DNA of 36,470 nt from Pseudomonas sp. P7548 (GTDB taxonomy: Bacteria; Pseudomonadota; Gammaproteobacteria; Pseudomonadales; Pseudomonadaceae), in assembly GCF_013386585.1 (NCBI RefSeq), contig NZ_JACARO010000035.1:52825-89294 (forward strand), written 5' to 3'. The notes under the pieces are model-generated. The model saw only the letters and a program-made list of their open reading frames with translations, was not told where the DNA came from and did not search any database. The first letter of the stretch is position 1. Each line of letters opens with the position of its first letter. Position numbers and translations under genes: made by a program. Shown here in pieces: positions 8,008 through 16,920 of the stretch.

Positions 8008-8981
8008 GAAGAAGCCTCCACCACACGTTGGTCGATGGCGCCGAACACCGACTGGTCGTCGCCGTCCAGCGCCTCGATGCGAATGCGGTCGCCAAAGTTC
8101 ATGAACCCGGTCAGCGGCTTGCCATGCTCGATCATCTCGATGGCGCGACGCTCGCTGATGCACGCCGAACCTGCCGCACAGTCAAGGTTGGACACGGTAC
8201 CTGAGCCGATAATGGTCCCGGCACGCAAACGCCGGGTGCGCGCGGCGTGGGCGATCAGGTCGGCAAAGCTGAAACTCATTTCGGCGCCACTCGGTGAGCC
8301 GAACCAATTCTGGTTCCACGTGACGGTCAACGGCAAGCACACGCGCCCGTTGCGCCAGGCACTGCCGAGTGCGTGCGGGGTAACGGCCACAGGCGAAAAA
8401 CTCGACGAGGGCTTAGCCTGCAAAAAACCGAAGCCGGTGCTCACCTCATGCAGCAGAAACCCGCGCAGGCTCACATCGTTGACGAGCAACACCAGCCGCA
8501 CGTATTGCAACGCCTGCTCGACAGGGCAGCCCATCGGCACTTCGTCGAGGATCACCGCAAACTCTCCCTCAAAGTCGATGTTGTGATTCACCTCCGGCAA
8601 CGGCACGTCATCCCTCGGGCCGAGGAAGTCATCGCTGGCGCCCTGGTACATCAAGGGGATGCGTTCGTCTTTCATCGGCGCCAGGTCAAAGGCCTTTTGC
8701 AGCAGGTGCGCATGATTGAGAAACGCCGAACCATCACACCACTGATAGGCTCGCGGCAGCGGCGCAGCGGCAGCGACCGGGTCAAAGGCAAACGCCTCGG
8801 GCACCTGGCCCTGGTTGAGTGCTTGATATTGCTGGCTCAAGACCGGCTCGGCGTGTGCCCAGTTTTCCAGGGCTTGCTGCAAAGTGGTGAACGGCTGCGC
8901 GATCACGGCTTGGCGCAAGTCCCGGGAGACCACCACTAACTGGCCGTCACGCTGGCCATTTTTTAACGTAGCGAGTTTCAT
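8004..8981 (-). CDS. fumarylacetoacetate hydrolase family protein
   Basis: 325 residues. The C-terminal two-thirds has the FAH fold signatures: the metal-binding DFEGEFAVILD, then NDVSLRGFLLHE, KPSSSFSPVAVTPHAL near the middle, and GTIIGSGTVSN followed by FGDRIRIE. The N-terminal ~100 residues resemble the extension of homogentisate-pathway-like fumarylacetoacetases of bacteria. Such enzymes cleave C-C bonds in acylpyruvates or decarboxylate ring-cleavage products. The ATG at 8981 is preceded by AAGGA at 8 nt spacing; an upstream in-frame TTG overlapping the MFS stop is rejected. The gene lies 35 nt after the MFS gene and overlaps the cyclase gene by 4 nt, so a shared catabolic pathway is likely. 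Confidence 0.85.
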   Translation of the reverse strand: MKLATLKNGQRDGQLVVVSRDLRQAVIAQPFTTLQQALENWAHAEPVLSQQYQALNQGQVPEAFAFDPVAAAAPLPRAYQWCDGSAFLNHAHLLQKAFDLAPMKDERIPLMYQGASDDFLGPRDDVPLPEVNHNIDFEGEFAVILDEVPMGCPVEQALQYVRLVLLVNDVSLRGFLLHEVSTGFGFLQAKPSSSFSPVAVTPHALGSAWRNGRVCLPLTVTWNQNWFGSPSGAEMSFSFADLIAHAARTRRLRAGTIIGSGTVSNLDCAAGSACISERRAIEMIEHGKPLTGFMNFGDRIRIEALDGDDQSVFGAIDQRVVEASS

Positions 8982-9016
8982 CGGTGCATCCTTCTGAAGG
9001 GTAAACAGCGGTCGGG

Positions 9017-10246
9017 TCAATGCAGTACCACGTCATTGGCGACCTGAATCGGATCCAGCAACCGCTTGCCTGCTATCCAAGGCGCAATCAACGCTACCAG
9101 CGCCGCCAGCAATAGGCCCCAGCCCACCAGTGCCACGGCGCCGACGCGACCGCCCGCCACGCCGGACAAGGCCATCACTAATAACGGACTGGCAAACTGG
9201 CCACCAAAAAAACCTGCATTGAACAGGCCGGTACCCTTGCCGCGATGTTCGATACTCAAGGTCGATAGCGCCCAACTCAGCACCGTCGGCAATGCCAGGC
9301 CGCCCCCCAGACCGTTGACCATGACCGCGATGATCGCCGTGCGGTAATCCACGGCATTGGCCAGCAGCAGGATGCCGGCGCCGGAGATCAAGAACCCCAG
9401 CGCCAGCAGCAACCCAGGCCCGAACCGACTCAGGCGACGGAACAGTATTGCGCCCAGAAACACCGCCGAATGGCCCAAGCCAATTGCCATGCCGATGCGC
9501 TGCGGCGAGTCGATGCCGATGTGCTCCAGTAGGAACCCGGTTTGTACCGGCACGATAAAAAAGCCCAGCGCAACCAACAGCGTCATGGCGCAAATCACCG
9601 ACAGTGAGCGCACTGGAAACGCCCCTGTGTGCGGCACCGCAAGCGCAGCACTGACACGGCGTAATGGCTCTCTGAGCACCCAATGCATCAGTGGCGCAAA
9701 CACCAGGCCGACGATGTATAACGCAAACGGCACGCGCCAACCGTGCTCGCCGATAAACCCGCCAAGCATGAAAAACGCGGTCGCCGAGAGCGACGTAACG
9801 ATGGTCTGCCACGACAGCAATTGCACGCGCTCACGACCGTCGTAGTAGTCGCCGATCAACGCCGTGCAGCAGGTCATGATGGCCGCCTCGGCCAGCCCCA
9901 ACCCAGCTCGGCTGAGCAGGATCGCGTCAAGGCCATCCAGCACCAGCGGCAACGGCCCGCAGATGCCATACAGCAGCATCGCCAACACCAGCAGACGCTT
10001 ACGCCCGATGCGGTCGGAGAGCCAGCCGGCGAACGGTGAAAACAGCGCGATCATCAGCGCCGGCAATGTCAGCACGATGGGCACCAGCAGCCCGACATTG
10101 GCCGTGCCGGCAAATTGTTCGGCGATGCGCGGCAACACCGGCGCAATCAACACGCCGCCCAGCACCGGCAGGCAACTGCCGAGCAACAACAATGCGCCCG
10201 AACCGCGCCGACGCGGCACGGGAGCGGCTTGCGAGAACTGACTCAT
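9017..10246 (-). CDS. MFS transporter, 12 transmembrane segments
   Basis: 409 residues with the major facilitator layout. The loop 2-3 signature GWLSDRIGRKRLL is present near residue 80, with an equivalent second-half region near GIDSPQRIGMAIGLGHSA, and hydrophobic segments run throughout. The cytoplasmic N-terminus is short (MSQFSQAAPVPRRRGSG). It is likely an importer or exporter for the compound handled by the neighbouring hydrolases; the drug/aromatic-acid type cannot be decided. Its ATG overlaps the stop of the MMPL gene (ATGA), so it is part of the seven-gene operon. Confidence 0.9.
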   Translation of the reverse strand: MSQFSQAAPVPRRRGSGALLLLGSCLPVLGGVLIAPVLPRIAEQFAGTANVGLLVPIVLTLPALMIALFSPFAGWLSDRIGRKRLLVLAMLLYGICGPLPLVLDGLDAILLSRAGLGLAEAAIMTCCTALIGDYYDGRERVQLLSWQTIVTSLSATAFFMLGGFIGEHGWRVPFALYIVGLVFAPLMHWVLREPLRRVSAALAVPHTGAFPVRSLSVICAMTLLVALGFFIVPVQTGFLLEHIGIDSPQRIGMAIGLGHSAVFLGAILFRRLSRFGPGLLLALGFLISGAGILLLANAVDYRTAIIAVMVNGLGGGLALPTVLSWALSTLSIEHRGKGTGLFNAGFFGGQFASPLLVMALSGVAGGRVGAVALVGWGLLLAALVALIAPWIAGKRLLDPIQVANDVVLH

Positions 10247-12657
10247 GAGGTTTTTCCTGTTGTTGTTATCGAGTGTTCAGACGTGACAGCTGCTGCCGGC
10301 GCGGGCAGCAGAAAGTGCGCCAGGGCCGGCAGCAGCACCAGTGCGCCGACCATGTTCAGCAAAAACATGAACGCCAGCAAAATACCCATATCCGCCTGGA
10401 ACTTGATCGGCGAAAACGCCCAAGTGGCCACGCCAACGGCCAGGGTGACGCCGGTGAGCATCACCACTTTGCCGGTGAACAGCAGGGCCTGGTAATACGC
10501 CTGGGACAGGCTGTCTCCGGCTTTGCGTCGCGCCAGCAGAATGCTCATCACGTAAAGCGCGTAATCCACGCCGATGCCCACGCCCAGCGCAATCACCGGC
10601 AAGGTCGCGACCTTGACGCCGATGCCCAGCCACACCATCAGCACTTCGCACAAAATCGAAGTAAGCATCAGCGGAAGCACCACGCAAATCACGGCCGCCA
10701 CCGAACGGAAAGTCAGCAGGCACAGCACGATGACCGCGCCGTACACCCAATACAGCATGTCGTGATTGGCCTGCTTGACCACAATGTTGGTGGCGGCTTC
10801 GATACCGGCATTGCCAGCAGCCAGTAAAAACTTCACGTCTGCGGTGTTGTTGGCCTGGGCAAACGCTTCAACTTCATTCACCAATCGGGTGAGCGTCACC
10901 GCCTTGTGGTCGCGCAAGTAGGTGTAAAGCGTGAGGGTGTTGCAGCTTTGATTGAACAACTCACGCGGCGCACGCCCGGTGATCGAATTAAGCAGCGCCT
11001 GGTTCTGCGTCAGGTCATACCACTTCGGGTTACCCTCGCTCATGCCCACCAACAGGCTGCGGTTGAGGCTCGCCAGTGACGCCGTGGCCTCCACGCCCGG
11101 CAGTTGGCGCAAGCGCCACTCCAGTGCATCAACACGCATCAACGTGGTGTAGTCGGAGCACGCGTTGTCAGGCGTACGCACGATGACCGCGAACACATCG
11201 CTGCTGGCGCCGTAATGCGCCACCATAAAACCGTTGTCGCGGTTGTAGCGCGAGTCGGCGCGCAACTCTGGCGCGCCGGCGTCCAGGTCACCGACTTGCA
11301 GTTGCTGGCTGATCCACCAGCCGCCACCGCCGAGCAACGCGCTGACGATCAGCGTGACCGTCGCCCAGCGGCGCTGGGTGAAGCGGTCCAGAAACGCCCA
11401 CAACGCATGCTTTTTCCCGCACAGGGCGGCGTCTTCACTGCGCAGGCTGCGCACGGCTGCACGGGCGCTGACCCCGCAATAACTGAGCAGGATCGGCAGC
11501 AGGATCAGGTTGGTGAACACCAGCACCGCGACGCCGATGCTGGCGATCAATGCCAGGTCTTGAATCACCTGGATGTCGATCAGCATCAGCACGCCGAAAC
11601 CCACCGCGTCACACAGCAACGCGGTGAGACCGGCAAGAAACAGCCGTCGAAAGGTGAAGCGCGCCGCCACCAGGCGGTGCATGCCGCGCCCGATGTCTTG
11701 CATGATGCCGTTCATTTTCTGTGCGCCATGGCTCATGCCGATGGCCAACACCAGAAACGGTACCAGCACCGAATACGGGTCAAGTTCAAACCCGAGCAAC
11801 GCCACCAGGCCCAGTTGCCAAACCACAGCGACCAACGAACAGGCCATCACCAGCAACGTGCTGCGCAGACAGCGGGTGAACGCGTAAAGCATCAGCGTGG
11901 CAATCACAATCGCTGCTGCAAAAAACAGCAGCACCTGGCGCAAGCCCTCGATCAGGTCGCCCACCACTTTGACGAAACCAGTGATGTGCAGGGTCAGACC
12001 CTGGGCCTGGAATTCAGTGCGCAGTCGCTCCAATTGTTGTGACAAGGCGCTGTAGTCCAACGGCTTGCCGGTTTGCGCGTCGATGTCCATCAAGGGCACG
12101 AAGATCAGGCTGCTGCGGCCGTCGACGGCAATCGTCTGGCCGATCTCACCCGAGCGCGCAGCGTTGCGGCGCACGGTGTCGAGGCTGTCGGGCGAACCGT
12201 CGTAGTCGTCAGGGATCACCCGGCCGCCTTCCACGCCCTCTTCGGTCACGGCCATCCAGCGCATGTTGGGGGTCCACAACGACTTCATGAAAGGCCGGTC
12301 GACACCCGGCAACAGGAACACTTTGTCATTGAGGCGTGCCAGCAGCTCCAGGTAGTGCGCGTCGTAGATCGAACCGCCGGGGGCCTCTACGGCAATACGC
12401 ACGGCGTTGCCCAGGCCAGTAAGCTCTGGTTGATTGGCCAGGTAGTTGGCGATGTAGGGATGCCCGGTAGGGATCATTTTTTCGAAGCTGGCGTTAAGCC
12501 CAAGGCGCGTGCTCGCGGCACCGAGGCCGAGGGTCAGCAGCAGGCACAGCCAGAGCACCCACGCACGATGGTTGAACAGCGCACGTTCGACCAGCGAACC
12601 GGAACGCCGATCAAATGCCTTGAGACTCTGTTCGCCAGGATGACTGAGATCGGTCAT
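10243..12657 (-). CDS. RND superfamily (MMPL-type) transporter
   Basis: 804 residues with two-fold RND organisation: TM1 near residue 35, a large periplasmic loop, TM2-6, TM7 near 430, a second periplasmic loop and TM8-12. The second half contains GVGIGVDYALYVMSILLARR, the conserved TM8-10 region of the MMPL/hopanoid-exporter-like RND group (COG1033). The first half has the matching LAIGMSHGAQKMN. Such proteins move lipids, sterols or other hydrophobic molecules using proton flux. The ATG at 12657 overlaps the YCF48-like stop as ATGA; a longer upstream reading frame is rejected. Order with DUF1302, DUF1329 and YCF48-like genes is a conserved arrangement in proteobacteria (recalled). Confidence 0.88.
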   Translation of the reverse strand: MTDLSHPGEQSLKAFDRRSGSLVERALFNHRAWVLWLCLLLTLGLGAASTRLGLNASFEKMIPTGHPYIANYLANQPELTGLGNAVRIAVEAPGGSIYDAHYLELLARLNDKVFLLPGVDRPFMKSLWTPNMRWMAVTEEGVEGGRVIPDDYDGSPDSLDTVRRNAARSGEIGQTIAVDGRSSLIFVPLMDIDAQTGKPLDYSALSQQLERLRTEFQAQGLTLHITGFVKVVGDLIEGLRQVLLFFAAAIVIATLMLYAFTRCLRSTLLVMACSLVAVVWQLGLVALLGFELDPYSVLVPFLVLAIGMSHGAQKMNGIMQDIGRGMHRLVAARFTFRRLFLAGLTALLCDAVGFGVLMLIDIQVIQDLALIASIGVAVLVFTNLILLPILLSYCGVSARAAVRSLRSEDAALCGKKHALWAFLDRFTQRRWATVTLIVSALLGGGGWWISQQLQVGDLDAGAPELRADSRYNRDNGFMVAHYGASSDVFAVIVRTPDNACSDYTTLMRVDALEWRLRQLPGVEATASLASLNRSLLVGMSEGNPKWYDLTQNQALLNSITGRAPRELFNQSCNTLTLYTYLRDHKAVTLTRLVNEVEAFAQANNTADVKFLLAAGNAGIEAATNIVVKQANHDMLYWVYGAVIVLCLLTFRSVAAVICVVLPLMLTSILCEVLMVWLGIGVKVATLPVIALGVGIGVDYALYVMSILLARRKAGDSLSQAYYQALLFTGKVVMLTGVTLAVGVATWAFSPIKFQADMGILLAFMFLLNMVGALVLLPALAHFLLPAPAAAVTSEHSITTTGKTS

Positions 12658-13697
12658 TGCACGTTCACCTGTTCCACGCGCTGGATGCCCCGTGCGCCGA
12701 CCGTGATCCATTGTCCGTCCGCCGCTTGGATAAATGACGACACAGCTGCCGATACGCCTTGCTCACGCAGCGCAGCTCCTGGCGTGCTGAGTAACAGGTG
12801 ACCGCTCTGGTCGGCGAGCATTACGCCCGCCCTGCCCAGCGAGCGGGCCGACATGACACTGCTGTTAAATGGGTTTGGCGCGGCTTGCCAGTGCACACCT
12901 TGATCGTTGCTGCGCCATACATTGCCCTTCAATCCCGCCACGAGAACATCACCGTCAGGGGACACATCCAAGGCAAAAAAACTGCCGTCATAGGGGCTGC
13001 TCAAGCGGATGAAACTCGCGCCGCCGTCCGCCGATGTCCATATGGTGCCCTGCTCGCCAACAATGTAGATGCGCAGGCCCTGGGTGGCGATTGCATACAG
13101 GTGGTTGCCGGCCGGATTGGGCAGGCGATCGACCCACGACTGCCAGGTGGCGCCGCCGTCGCTGGTGTGCAGGATCAGGCCAAAGGCGCCCACCACGATG
13201 CCTTCGCGCTCGTTGCTGAAATGGACCGCCAGCCAGGGTTTGTCGGCACCGTCGGCGACAAACCGTTGGGCAATGTTGAGTTGCTGCCGGTTGCCGGAGG
13301 GCACGGCATCGAGCACCCGCTGGGCTGACTGTTTGCCGTCCAGTTGCAGGGTCCAGCGCTCACCGCCATCGACAGTGTGCAACACCACGCCCGCATGCCC
13401 TGCCGCCCAGCCTTGCAAGGCAGACACAAAGCTCACCGACGTGAGACTCACACTGGCAGGCACCGCGGCCTGGCGCCAGTGCCGGCCGTTGTCGTCCGAG
13501 AGCAGAATCAGACCTTGCTCGCCGACAGCGACCAGCCGCGTGCCGGCGCGGGTGATGTCGATCAACACCGCTTGTTGCGGCGCGCTCACCTTGAGAGCCG
13601 GGCGCAATAAAACATCGCTGACCGATGCTTCACTGGCCTGGGTTGCCAGGCTGGCGCCGAGCAGGCCCAGCGCCAGCCAGTAGTAATAACGAGGCAT
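12654..13697 (-). CDS. exported YCF48-like beta-propeller protein
   Basis: 347 residues with a signal peptide (MPRYYYWLALGLLGASLATQ) and repeated propeller-blade motifs in which a Trp or Phe precedes G and a strand: LILLSDDNGRHWRQ, VVLHTVDGGERWTL, LILHTSDGGATWQS, TIWTSADGGASFIR and NVWRSNDQGVHWQA. These SxDGGxxW repeats are those of the Ycf48/Hcf136 and BNR families. In this operon type the protein is probably a periplasmic or secreted accessory to the RND pump. Its ATG overlaps the stop of the DUF1329 gene as TGATG. A TTG one codon upstream is dismissed. Binding partner unknown. Confidence 0.85.
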   Translation of the reverse strand: MPRYYYWLALGLLGASLATQASEASVSDVLLRPALKVSAPQQAVLIDITRAGTRLVAVGEQGLILLSDDNGRHWRQAAVPASVSLTSVSFVSALQGWAAGHAGVVLHTVDGGERWTLQLDGKQSAQRVLDAVPSGNRQQLNIAQRFVADGADKPWLAVHFSNEREGIVVGAFGLILHTSDGGATWQSWVDRLPNPAGNHLYAIATQGLRIYIVGEQGTIWTSADGGASFIRLSSPYDGSFFALDVSPDGDVLVAGLKGNVWRSNDQGVHWQAAPNPFNSSVMSARSLGRAGVMLADQSGHLLLSTPGAALREQGVSAAVSSFIQAADGQWITVGARGIQRVEQVNVQ

Positions 13698-15046
13698 CAA
13701 CGCACCCCGTCGGCAGCCAGGCCGTCCGGGCTGAAATCACTGTCAGGAAACGGCGCAACCACGTCGTTGTGCACACGTTTTTCGGTGACCACGTTGTGTG
13801 CCATCCACGCGCCGGTCTGCAGGTCGTACTGGCCGTACAAGCCGCGCACCAGGCCAGGCAACTGCGGCATCAGGTACGGCAGTTGAAAATAGGTGCGCCA
13901 CAACTGGTGGTTGGCGTCCCAGCTGTCCCCCAAAACCGCCATCCAGGTGTCTTCGTCTACGTACAGCCGGCGCTTGGGCATGCTGTGGCGTTTGCCGGCA
14001 ACCAAGTTGCCTTCAATCACCCATACGCGGTGCAGTTCCCAACGCATGTGGTCGGGGTTGAGGAAGCGTTCACTGAGGACCGCATCATCCTTGGCCGGTT
14101 GCAAAATTTTGTTGCTGTTGTAGGGAATCAGCATTTCTTGCTTGCCGACGATCTTCCAGTCGTAACGGTCCAGCGGGCCGGTGAATACCGAAACTTCGTC
14201 GAAGTTGGCGACGCCGGAGCTGGTGGGCGTTGGCGTGTCATAGGACGACACCGGCAGTTTGCGCACCCGGCGCTGGCCGGCCAGATAGACCCAGGATTGC
14301 GGGCCGCCGCTGGCGTAATCCAGCGGTTCGCGTCCCAGCAGCGCTTCACCGGCACGCTGCGGCGGGCCGAGGTTGACCAGGCGGGTCATCCAGTACACGC
14401 CTTTGTATTCGGATTTACCGTCCTGGAAGTAGTACGGCATCTCGCGCTGTGCCTGCACGGTAGCGGACAAGATGCGCTGGCCGCTGGCGGTAATCACGTA
14501 CACGTTGTAGTCGTTCTTCCACGCCACGCCACGCCAGCTCAAGTGATGGTTCCAGATCACCTCGGCGCCGGTGGTGGGAATGGGAAATGGAATACCGCCG
14601 CTGGCGCCTTCCAGGGTGTTGCCCTGGCTGGTGAGGTGCGCGCTGGTGGCGTTTTTCAGCGTGTTGTCGTAGACCCATTGCGGTGCGGCAGCCGTGCGCC
14701 GGCTCGGGTACACGTCGATCCGGTAGGTCGGGTATTTGGCGAACAGTGCTTTTTGCCCGTCGCTGAGCTTGTCGGCGTACTGCGCAACGTTCTGTGGGGT
14801 AACCGAGTACAGCGGTTTGTCAGCGGCAAAGTAGTCCGGCAGCCGCGGCCCCGGGTTGACGCCAGCCGGCACTTGGGTAAAGCCCTTGTCCCACGCAGGA
14901 ATGCTGCCATCGGCATTGCCGGCGCGCTCGGCGCCCAGCGGGGTCAGCGTGGACTTGAGTAGCTGGGCCTGGGCCTCGGTCGCCGCCCAGGCGGAGGGCG
15001 CAACGGCCACCAGCAGACCCGCAAGCATCAACGGTTGGAGTTTCAT
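13697..15046 (-). CDS. DUF1329 periplasmic/outer-membrane lipid-handling protein
   Basis: 449 residues, signal peptide MKLQPLMLAGLLVAVAPSAWA, then the full DUF1329 family, usually 420-460 residues. Typical motifs include NPGPRLPDYFA near residue 60, RRTAAAPQWVYDNTLKNA, LEGASGGIPFPIP and the C-terminal DEDTWMAVLGDSWDANHQLWR. Family members have been linked structurally to LolA/LolB-like lipid-binding folds (recalled). The start at 15046 has AGAGGT at the right distance; a GTG three codons upstream is not needed. It sits 38 nt after the DUF1302 gene. In this operon it is inferred to pass a hydrophobic substrate between the outer-membrane protein and the RND pump. Confidence 0.9.
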   Translation of the reverse strand: MKLQPLMLAGLLVAVAPSAWAATEAQAQLLKSTLTPLGAERAGNADGSIPAWDKGFTQVPAGVNPGPRLPDYFAADKPLYSVTPQNVAQYADKLSDGQKALFAKYPTYRIDVYPSRRTAAAPQWVYDNTLKNATSAHLTSQGNTLEGASGGIPFPIPTTGAEVIWNHHLSWRGVAWKNDYNVYVITASGQRILSATVQAQREMPYYFQDGKSEYKGVYWMTRLVNLGPPQRAGEALLGREPLDYASGGPQSWVYLAGQRRVRKLPVSSYDTPTPTSSGVANFDEVSVFTGPLDRYDWKIVGKQEMLIPYNSNKILQPAKDDAVLSERFLNPDHMRWELHRVWVIEGNLVAGKRHSMPKRRLYVDEDTWMAVLGDSWDANHQLWRTYFQLPYLMPQLPGLVRGLYGQYDLQTGAWMAHNVVTEKRVHNDVVAPFPDSDFSPDGLAADGVR

Positions 15047-15084
15047 GAAACGCACCTCTGTTTATTGTTGTTGTGCTGCTGTGT

Positions 15085-16746
15085 TCAGAACGACCGCTGG
15101 ACGGTGAAGGCAATAAAGTCGCGGTCCTTGAGCGGTTGCCCGTAGGTGTTGGCATTGCGGCTGTCGAGGAAGTTGTCGGCGCCACCGATGTAGTGCGTGT
15201 AGTTGAGGCCGGCCTTCCAAGTTTGCAGGTACTCGAGCTGCAGGCCCACGCTGACGTCGCCGCCCTTGTCGCCCACGCCGTTGTTGAACTTGCTGATCAC
15301 CGAAGAACGCCCCTTGGGGTTGTAGCCCAGCCCCAGTGGCACACTCAGGTCGACACCGGGATACACCTGGAAAAAATTCGGCGTGAAGCTCATGCGCAAT
15401 CCCCAGGCATCGCGTTCACTGTTGGGGTCCAGCGCGGCAGCGTTTTTGGTGATGCTGGTGCGTCGGTGCCAGGCCACTTCGCCGGCCAGGCTGGCGGAAT
15501 CCCAAAAGCCGTTGCTGTTAAACGAATAGAGGCTGGAGAGTTGCGCGTGCAGCGAGTTGCCGACCGCATACAGCGCGTGGCTGTCGTTGTCGCCAAGGCC
15601 AGTGGGGTTGGCCTGGGACAGACTGACCAGCGGCGTATTGCGCCGTACCGACACTTCGCCGGCGACATTGGCATCGCCCACCGAGGTGCTGAAACTGGCG
15701 CCATACGCACGAATGCCTTCGGCATACACCAGTTCGTAATCGCCCAACTGGCCGGTCTGAACATTCGGCCCGGTGGGGTTGGCATGGGTGTAAATCATCG
15801 GGTCTTTGGCGTGGTAACGGATGGCGTAGAGGCCGAAGTCGGTGTTCCAGTCTTCCGGGGAAAAACGCAGCGACAGGCCGTACTGGCCCTTGTCGTCGGG
15901 CTTGATGTCCTTGCCGCGAAAGAACGCCAGCGGTTGCCGATTGGGGCCAATCGGACCGCCGACAATCAAGCGTTCGCCGCCTTCACCCACGGCATCCGAG
16001 GTGGAAAAATAGCTGCCCACCGCCGGGATGCGATTCTCTTCCCAGGCAAACTGGTAATACGCCGCCACCGAAACATTGGGCCGCAATTGGATCTGCCCGG
16101 AGAACTGATTGACCGGGCGAATCAGTTCCTTGAACGGTGTGTTGGGCACCGAGGTGGCCTTGATGATATCCACGGGCGCTTGCCCCGCCGCGATGCCGTT
16201 GGCGCCGAAGAACAGGCTTTCGCCCCACAGCACGGTATGGCGCCCCAGCCGGAAGCTGCTGGGCAGCTCGCCGATGTTGCCCTTGCCGAATACAAACGCG
16301 TCGAGGATCTCGGCATTGCTGCCATGCAGTTTGCGGGTGTCGTCGGTAAAGTGGTCGTAGTTAACGGAGCGCTGGTTGGCAGTGCCTGGCGAGTCGTTAT
16401 CGTTACGGTTTTCGTAGACGTTGTCGTACCAGCCGGCGGCGCTGACGCGTGCGCCGAAGTTGTTATAGCGCGCATCGAATTCCGACAGGATGTTCACCCG
16501 GTTGGAGATCAGGCCTTTGCTGAAATTGCGGTCACTGTCGTCCTGATTGACCGCGCTCACCAGCTTGCTGTCACGGTCTTTGACGCGCCAGGCGGCGTTG
16601 TACTTGAGCGTGTTGTCCCACCGCAGGCGCAGGTCGGAGTCGCCAGTGTCGATTTCAAAAGCGCCCGCGTGGGGCAAACAGCCAACTGCGGCCAGCGCGG
16701 TGGCCAGGGCGGTCGCTTGGCAGCCGCTCATAGGTATCCGTCTCAT
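15085..16746 (-). CDS. DUF1302 outer-membrane protein
   Basis: 553 residues: signal peptide (mature start near AFEIDTGDSDLRLRWDNT), then an alternating pattern of amphipathic beta strands ending with a C-terminal Phe (FIAFTVQRSF), the outer-membrane beta-barrel assembly signal. This matches DUF1302, often annotated next to DUF1329. The start at 16746 has AGAGGT upstream; an ATG five codons downstream is possible. It is the first gene of the seven-gene operon and divergent from the LysR gene, with a 174-bp shared control region containing a LysR-type box. Role: probable channel for hydrophobic solutes, inferred from position and family. Confidence 0.9.
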   Translation of the reverse strand: MRRIPMSGCQATALATALAAVGCLPHAGAFEIDTGDSDLRLRWDNTLKYNAAWRVKDRDSKLVSAVNQDDSDRNFSKGLISNRVNILSEFDARYNNFGARVSAAGWYDNVYENRNDNDSPGTANQRSVNYDHFTDDTRKLHGSNAEILDAFVFGKGNIGELPSSFRLGRHTVLWGESLFFGANGIAAGQAPVDIIKATSVPNTPFKELIRPVNQFSGQIQLRPNVSVAAYYQFAWEENRIPAVGSYFSTSDAVGEGGERLIVGGPIGPNRQPLAFFRGKDIKPDDKGQYGLSLRFSPEDWNTDFGLYAIRYHAKDPMIYTHANPTGPNVQTGQLGDYELVYAEGIRAYGASFSTSVGDANVAGEVSVRRNTPLVSLSQANPTGLGDNDSHALYAVGNSLHAQLSSLYSFNSNGFWDSASLAGEVAWHRRTSITKNAAALDPNSERDAWGLRMSFTPNFFQVYPGVDLSVPLGLGYNPKGRSSVISKFNNGVGDKGGDVSVGLQLEYLQTWKAGLNYTHYIGGADNFLDSRNANTYGQPLKDRDFIAFTVQRSF

Positions 16747-16841
16747 CGTACCAACCTCTGACTTGTTATTTTTGTCTTGAAAGGTCTGTTGCGAAGCTGC
16801 GCTCCTGCAGGTTCTGGGTCGATCATAGGGACGGCCAAACA

Positions 16842-16856
16842 ATCCGAACAATCGAT
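16842..16856. promoter_or_regulatory. candidate LysR-type box (ATC-N9-GAT, contains T-N11-A)
   Basis: Within the 174-bp divergent region, ATC (16842-16844) and GAT (16854-16856) are separated by nine bases, as in NodD-type boxes, and a T-N11-A core lies inside. A nearby direct repeat of aacaatc spans the left half. It is about 65 bp before the regulator's ATG and about 95 bp before the DUF1302 gene, so it could serve both. Motif only; binding not shown. Confidence 0.45.
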
Positions 16857-16920
16857 TATCGGGATGCCACCCATCCAAAAAAAGTGATACAAAGCGCCGT
16901 ACTCTTCTGGGGGCAGGGCC

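Noticed and set aside
13625..14962. 445-codon open frame on the plus strand
   Set aside because: Antisense to the DUF1329 gene; Val/Gly/Ala/Gln-rich shadow translation.
15073..16761. 562-codon open frame on the plus strand
   Set aside because: Antisense to the DUF1302 gene; composition is that of a GC-rich shadow frame, with no family motifs or ribosome-binding site.
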